Origin: an uncultured Gammaproteobacteria bacterium
GTDB lineage: Bacteria; Pseudomonadota; Gammaproteobacteria; PS1; Pseudothioglobaceae
DNA: 64,000 nucleotides
Direction of reading: 5' to 3'
Assembly (NCBI GenBank): GCA_902512305.1
Contig: CABXIU010000001.1
Span: 124,001-188,000, forward strand
Each line of letters opens with the position of its first letter. Positions within the stretch are counted from its first letter, which is position 1. Below are positions 60,951 to 64,000 of this stretch, piece by piece. The notes under the pieces are model-generated. The model was not told the DNA's origin. It searched no databases and saw only the letters and a program-made list of their open reading frames with translations. Made by a program: the position numbers and the translations under genes.

Positions 60951-61619
60951 ATGCAAACAATCTTAATAGTAGAAGACGATAAAACTATTGCAGAAAGTAT
61001 ATGCTTTATTCTCGAAAAAGATTCTTTTAATTGCAAGTGGTTCGATAATGGAGAAAGCGCTCTCAATTACCATAAGGATAATGAAGTTGATCTAATGCTT
61101 TTAGATGTTGGTTTGCCAGACATGAGCGGCTTTGATTTATTGAGGAAGGTTCGAGAAAAATCTAATATTCCTGTCATTATTATTTCTGCAAGGGACGATG
61201 AATCTGATCAAGTGCTCGGTTTAGAGGGCTTGGGCGCAAACGCTTATGTTACTAAACCCTTAAGCCCTAGACTAGTAGTTGCCCATGTTCGCGCTCAGCT
61301 TAGATCGGTTAAGCCAGAAGCTAAAAGTGGTGACTCAAAATTCAGTATCAATCATGCTATGCAGCGAGTTGTATTTATGAATAAAGAACTCACATTAACT
61401 CCTGCTGAATTTAAAATTCTCTCGCATCTTATCAAAAATCCAAACAGAGCTCATTCACGGGAGTATTTAATGAGTATTGTTTGGGATAGTAATCGTGGTT
61501 CAGACATTAAAACAATTAACACTCATATCAAATCAATTCGAAAACGCCTTCATGAGTTAGACGAAGATAATGAATATATAGAAACTCATAGAGGTATTGG
61601 GTACAGTCTGATTGAATGA
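60951..61619 (+). CDS. OmpR/PhoB-family response regulator, CreB-like
   Basis: ILIVEDDKTIAESICFILEKD, LLDVGLPDMSGFDLLRKVR, C-terminal winged helix (THIKSIRKRL, IETHRGIGYSL). Confidence 0.92.
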   Translation: MQTILIVEDDKTIAESICFILEKDSFNCKWFDNGESALNYHKDNEVDLMLLDVGLPDMSGFDLLRKVREKSNIPVIIISARDDESDQVLGLEGLGANAYVTKPLSPRLVVAHVRAQLRSVKPEAKSGDSKFSINHAMQRVVFMNKELTLTPAEFKILSHLIKNPNRAHSREYLMSIVWDSNRGSDIKTINTHIKSIRKRLHELDEDNEYIETHRGIGYSLIE

Positions 61620-63076
61620 AGCGCTTTAAGCTTAATATTGGCACAAAACTATTTCTTCTTTACTTTATTGTGAGTTCAAGCCTTCTGTGGCTTTTTGCTC
61701 AAAGAACATCCTTTGAGTCTGCAAAATCAGTAATGGTTGAAGTCTCTAGTTTAATGAGCAGAGTCGCTTCTCAAAATAACAAAGATGGTGAAATCGACTT
61801 AGAAACATTTGAAAGTTTAATCGTCAACTACCTGCGATCCCAAAGAAGCACCATTGATAAAAATAGCCCACAAAAATTAGAAAATCTCGCAATCTATGTT
61901 ACCAACAAGGACGGTCTTCTAGTCCTTGACTCTAGAGGACTGACCCTTGGCACAGATATGCGCTTGAATAATGAGGTTGAGTCTGCCCTTAGTGGCGTCT
62001 CTGACACAACAAATTTCACCGAAGTGGATTCTACTACAAGTAAAAAATCAAGGGGCCCTATAGTGGAGTATTTCTTAAAGCCTAGATATCTAAACGCTTC
62101 CAATCCAATTTATGGAGACAATGGTGAAATATTAGGAGCGGTTGTTGTTGTTGCTCCATTGATTGATTTGTGGGACGGGAATTATTTTTATAGGTTTGTC
62201 TTTTATATTTTTGTGCTTTCTCTATTGTTTGGCTTTCTTGGAAGTTATCGGATATCAAGAAACATTAAAAGATTGCAAAAATATATTTCAAACCTGTTTA
62301 GTGGTGATGAAGTATTGATGCCCGATCTTAACAATCAATTTAACGAACTTGCAAAAACCATTAAAGAAGCTAGAGCCGATGTTGAACTCAAGGATGATGT
62401 CGAGCAGTATATTGATACTCTTGCACATGAATTAAGGACTCCAATTACTGGGATTCAACTAACCGCTGAAAATCTCTTAAGTCCAATGAGTGATAATCAA
62501 CGCAAACGATTTGTTGAAAATATTCTTGAATCGAACAAGCATATGGAACTATTAGTCAATAGACTATTAGAATTATCAAGAATTGAAAGGCGAGAAAACC
62601 TTAAAGATATTGAAACATTAAATATATTAGAAGTTATTAATAAAGTATTAGATGCCCCTAGTCGAGCAAAAACTATTCTTGAGAAAGACATTAAGATTGA
62701 TCTTCAAATTCTTTCAAGTATCTCTCTCAAAGCTGAAAAAATTCTTTTAGAGCAAGCAATAGGAAATGTTCTAAACAATGCGCTAGACTTTAGCCCTACC
62801 TCTGGAACAATTTCAATAAAAGCATCTCAGTCCAATGCTGCTATCTCTTTAATCATCTTGGATGATGGTCCAGGAATACCGCCTCAAGTTCTCAATAAGC
62901 TATTCACAAGATTCTTTTCTGTTGCGAGACCTGATACTGGCAATAGAGGTAACGGCCTGGGGCTAAGATTTGTTAGAAAAATAATGAAACTTCATGGTGG
63001 TGAAATCATTCTTCAAAACCGCTTTATACAACAAGGCGCAGAGGCTAAACTTAGATTTCCAATAAATCTCAAATAA
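61616..63076 (+). CDS. Sensor histidine kinase, CreC-like
   Basis: Two TM segments, HAMP-like linker, DTLAHELRTPITGIQLTAENLL H-box, DDGPGIPPQVLNKLFTRFFS, NGLGLRFVRKI. Confidence 0.92.
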   Translation: MKRFKLNIGTKLFLLYFIVSSSLLWLFAQRTSFESAKSVMVEVSSLMSRVASQNNKDGEIDLETFESLIVNYLRSQRSTIDKNSPQKLENLAIYVTNKDGLLVLDSRGLTLGTDMRLNNEVESALSGVSDTTNFTEVDSTTSKKSRGPIVEYFLKPRYLNASNPIYGDNGEILGAVVVVAPLIDLWDGNYFYRFVFYIFVLSLLFGFLGSYRISRNIKRLQKYISNLFSGDEVLMPDLNNQFNELAKTIKEARADVELKDDVEQYIDTLAHELRTPITGIQLTAENLLSPMSDNQRKRFVENILESNKHMELLVNRLLELSRIERRENLKDIETLNILEVINKVLDAPSRAKTILEKDIKIDLQILSSISLKAEKILLEQAIGNVLNNALDFSPTSGTISIKASQSNAAISLIILDDGPGIPPQVLNKLFTRFFSVARPDTGNRGNGLGLRFVRKIMKLHGGEIILQNRFIQQGAEAKLRFPINLK

Positions 63077-63139
63077 CTAAAATTAATCAAACTATTAAAT
63101 CAAAAAAAAATAACCCGAAAAAATAGTATTTTCAAGTTC

Positions 63140-63167
63140 TAGACAAAAGATTTTAATATGGTATTAT
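63140..63167 (+). promoter_or_regulatory. Candidate sigma70 promoter of etfB
   Basis: TAGACA - 16 nt - TATTAT, 34 bp before the etfB start. Confidence 0.45.
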
Positions 63168-63200
63168 TCGCGGGTTTTGTAATGAATTTTATAATCTGAC

Positions 63201-63962
63201 ATGAAAATAATTATCCCCGTTAAAAGAGTTCTTGACCCCTACACTCAGGCTAGAGTGAACAAACAAACCCAACAGGTTGATTTAACTAACGCCAAGATGG
63301 CAATGAACCCGTTTTGTGAAATTGCAGTTGAAGAGGCCTTAACTATTAAGGAAAGTGGCTCAGCCTCCGAAACCATAGCAGTGAGTATTGGCACAGATAA
63401 AACTGTAGATACGCTCAGAACTGCTTTGGCTATGGGTGTTGATCGAGCTATATTTATTAAAACTGATTCAGAGTTGGATCTTCAGCCCCTTCACGTTGCT
63501 AAAATTTTAGCTAATATAATCAAGCGTGAGGAAGCAGAGCTCGTCATTATGGGTAAACAAGCGGTTGACAATGATAACAATCAAACTGGACAAATGTTGT
63601 CAGGTTTGATTGATTATTCGCTTGGAACTTTTATTTCAAAATTTGACTTAAGTGCTGACGGAACTAGTGTTGAAGTTTGTCGTGAAATTGACTCAGGTAT
63701 TGAAACCAGGCAACTCGGCCTACCAGCAATTGTTACTGTTGATCTCAGACTGAATGAGCCAAGGTATGCTTCTCTGCCAAATATTATGAAAGCGAGATCC
63801 AAACCTATGGAGACAATTGAATTGTCAAGTCTTGGAATTGATACATCACCTCGAATCAAAATAGTTAGTGTTGAAGAGTCAGGCACTAAAGACAGAGCTT
63901 CTAAGCAGATCAGTTCTGCTGAGGAGTTATTTTCTGAATTAAATCAAATGGGAGTTCTTTAA
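63201..63962 (+). CDS. etfB: Electron transfer flavoprotein beta subunit
   Basis: IIPVKRVLDPYTQARVN, AMNPFCEIAVEEAL, GKQAVDNDNNQTGQMLSGL. Confidence 0.97.
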   Translation: MKIIIPVKRVLDPYTQARVNKQTQQVDLTNAKMAMNPFCEIAVEEALTIKESGSASETIAVSIGTDKTVDTLRTALAMGVDRAIFIKTDSELDLQPLHVAKILANIIKREEAELVIMGKQAVDNDNNQTGQMLSGLIDYSLGTFISKFDLSADGTSVEVCREIDSGIETRQLGLPAIVTVDLRLNEPRYASLPNIMKARSKPMETIELSSLGIDTSPRIKIVSVEESGTKDRASKQISSAEELFSELNQMGVL

Positions 63963-64000
63963 TGTCAGCACTCATATTAATCGAGCTTAATGGCTCAGAA
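63962..64000 (+). CDS. etfA: Electron transfer flavoprotein alpha subunit, 5' fragment
   Basis: TAATG overlap with etfB; MSALILIELNGSE. Confidence 0.8.
   Translation, partial: MSALILIELNGSE

Overview
The window is a gene-dense, low-GC, streamlined bacterial chromosome segment. Gene content suggests a gammaproteobacterium, plausibly a marine SUP05/Thioglobus-like lineage; this is inference and was not searched. Most of it is housekeeping: dapF, apaH-apaG-rsmA-pdxA, lipA/lipB, serA-serC, selD-mnmH, nrdAB, an amino-acid ABC transporter, nadE, tol-pal, spoT, bamD, ssb, acpS-pdxJ-recO-era-rnc, thyA-lgt, ctp, lepB, aroA-tyrA-hisC-pheA, radA-nrdR-glyA, dadA-alr, a CreBC-like two-component system and etfB. 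I saw no CRISPR array, transposase or rRNA. There is one tRNA (Arg, CCG) and one clear cobalamin riboswitch. The most interesting signals are: (1) a 360-bp intergenic region (60589-60950) with a 22-bp-paired long-range helix enclosing several small hairpins, beside a cre-tag-like 11-bp tandem repeat and divergent from a CreBC-like operon, which may be an undescribed structured RNA; (2) a glutamine-dependent NAD synthetase with an N-terminal helix-turn-helix domain in one unbroken ORF, preceded by palindromes; (3) a Pal lipoprotein with two tandem ~42-aa Rho_N/SAP-like repeats before the OmpA domain; (4) a secreted/tail-anchored nuclease cluster around tRNA-Arg; (5) a five-gene dadA-alr-PhyH-cupin-AA_synth operon; (6) a DUF1015-serC-serA operon; (7) paired NrdR boxes upstream of nrdA. 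No homology, folding or covariation software was run.
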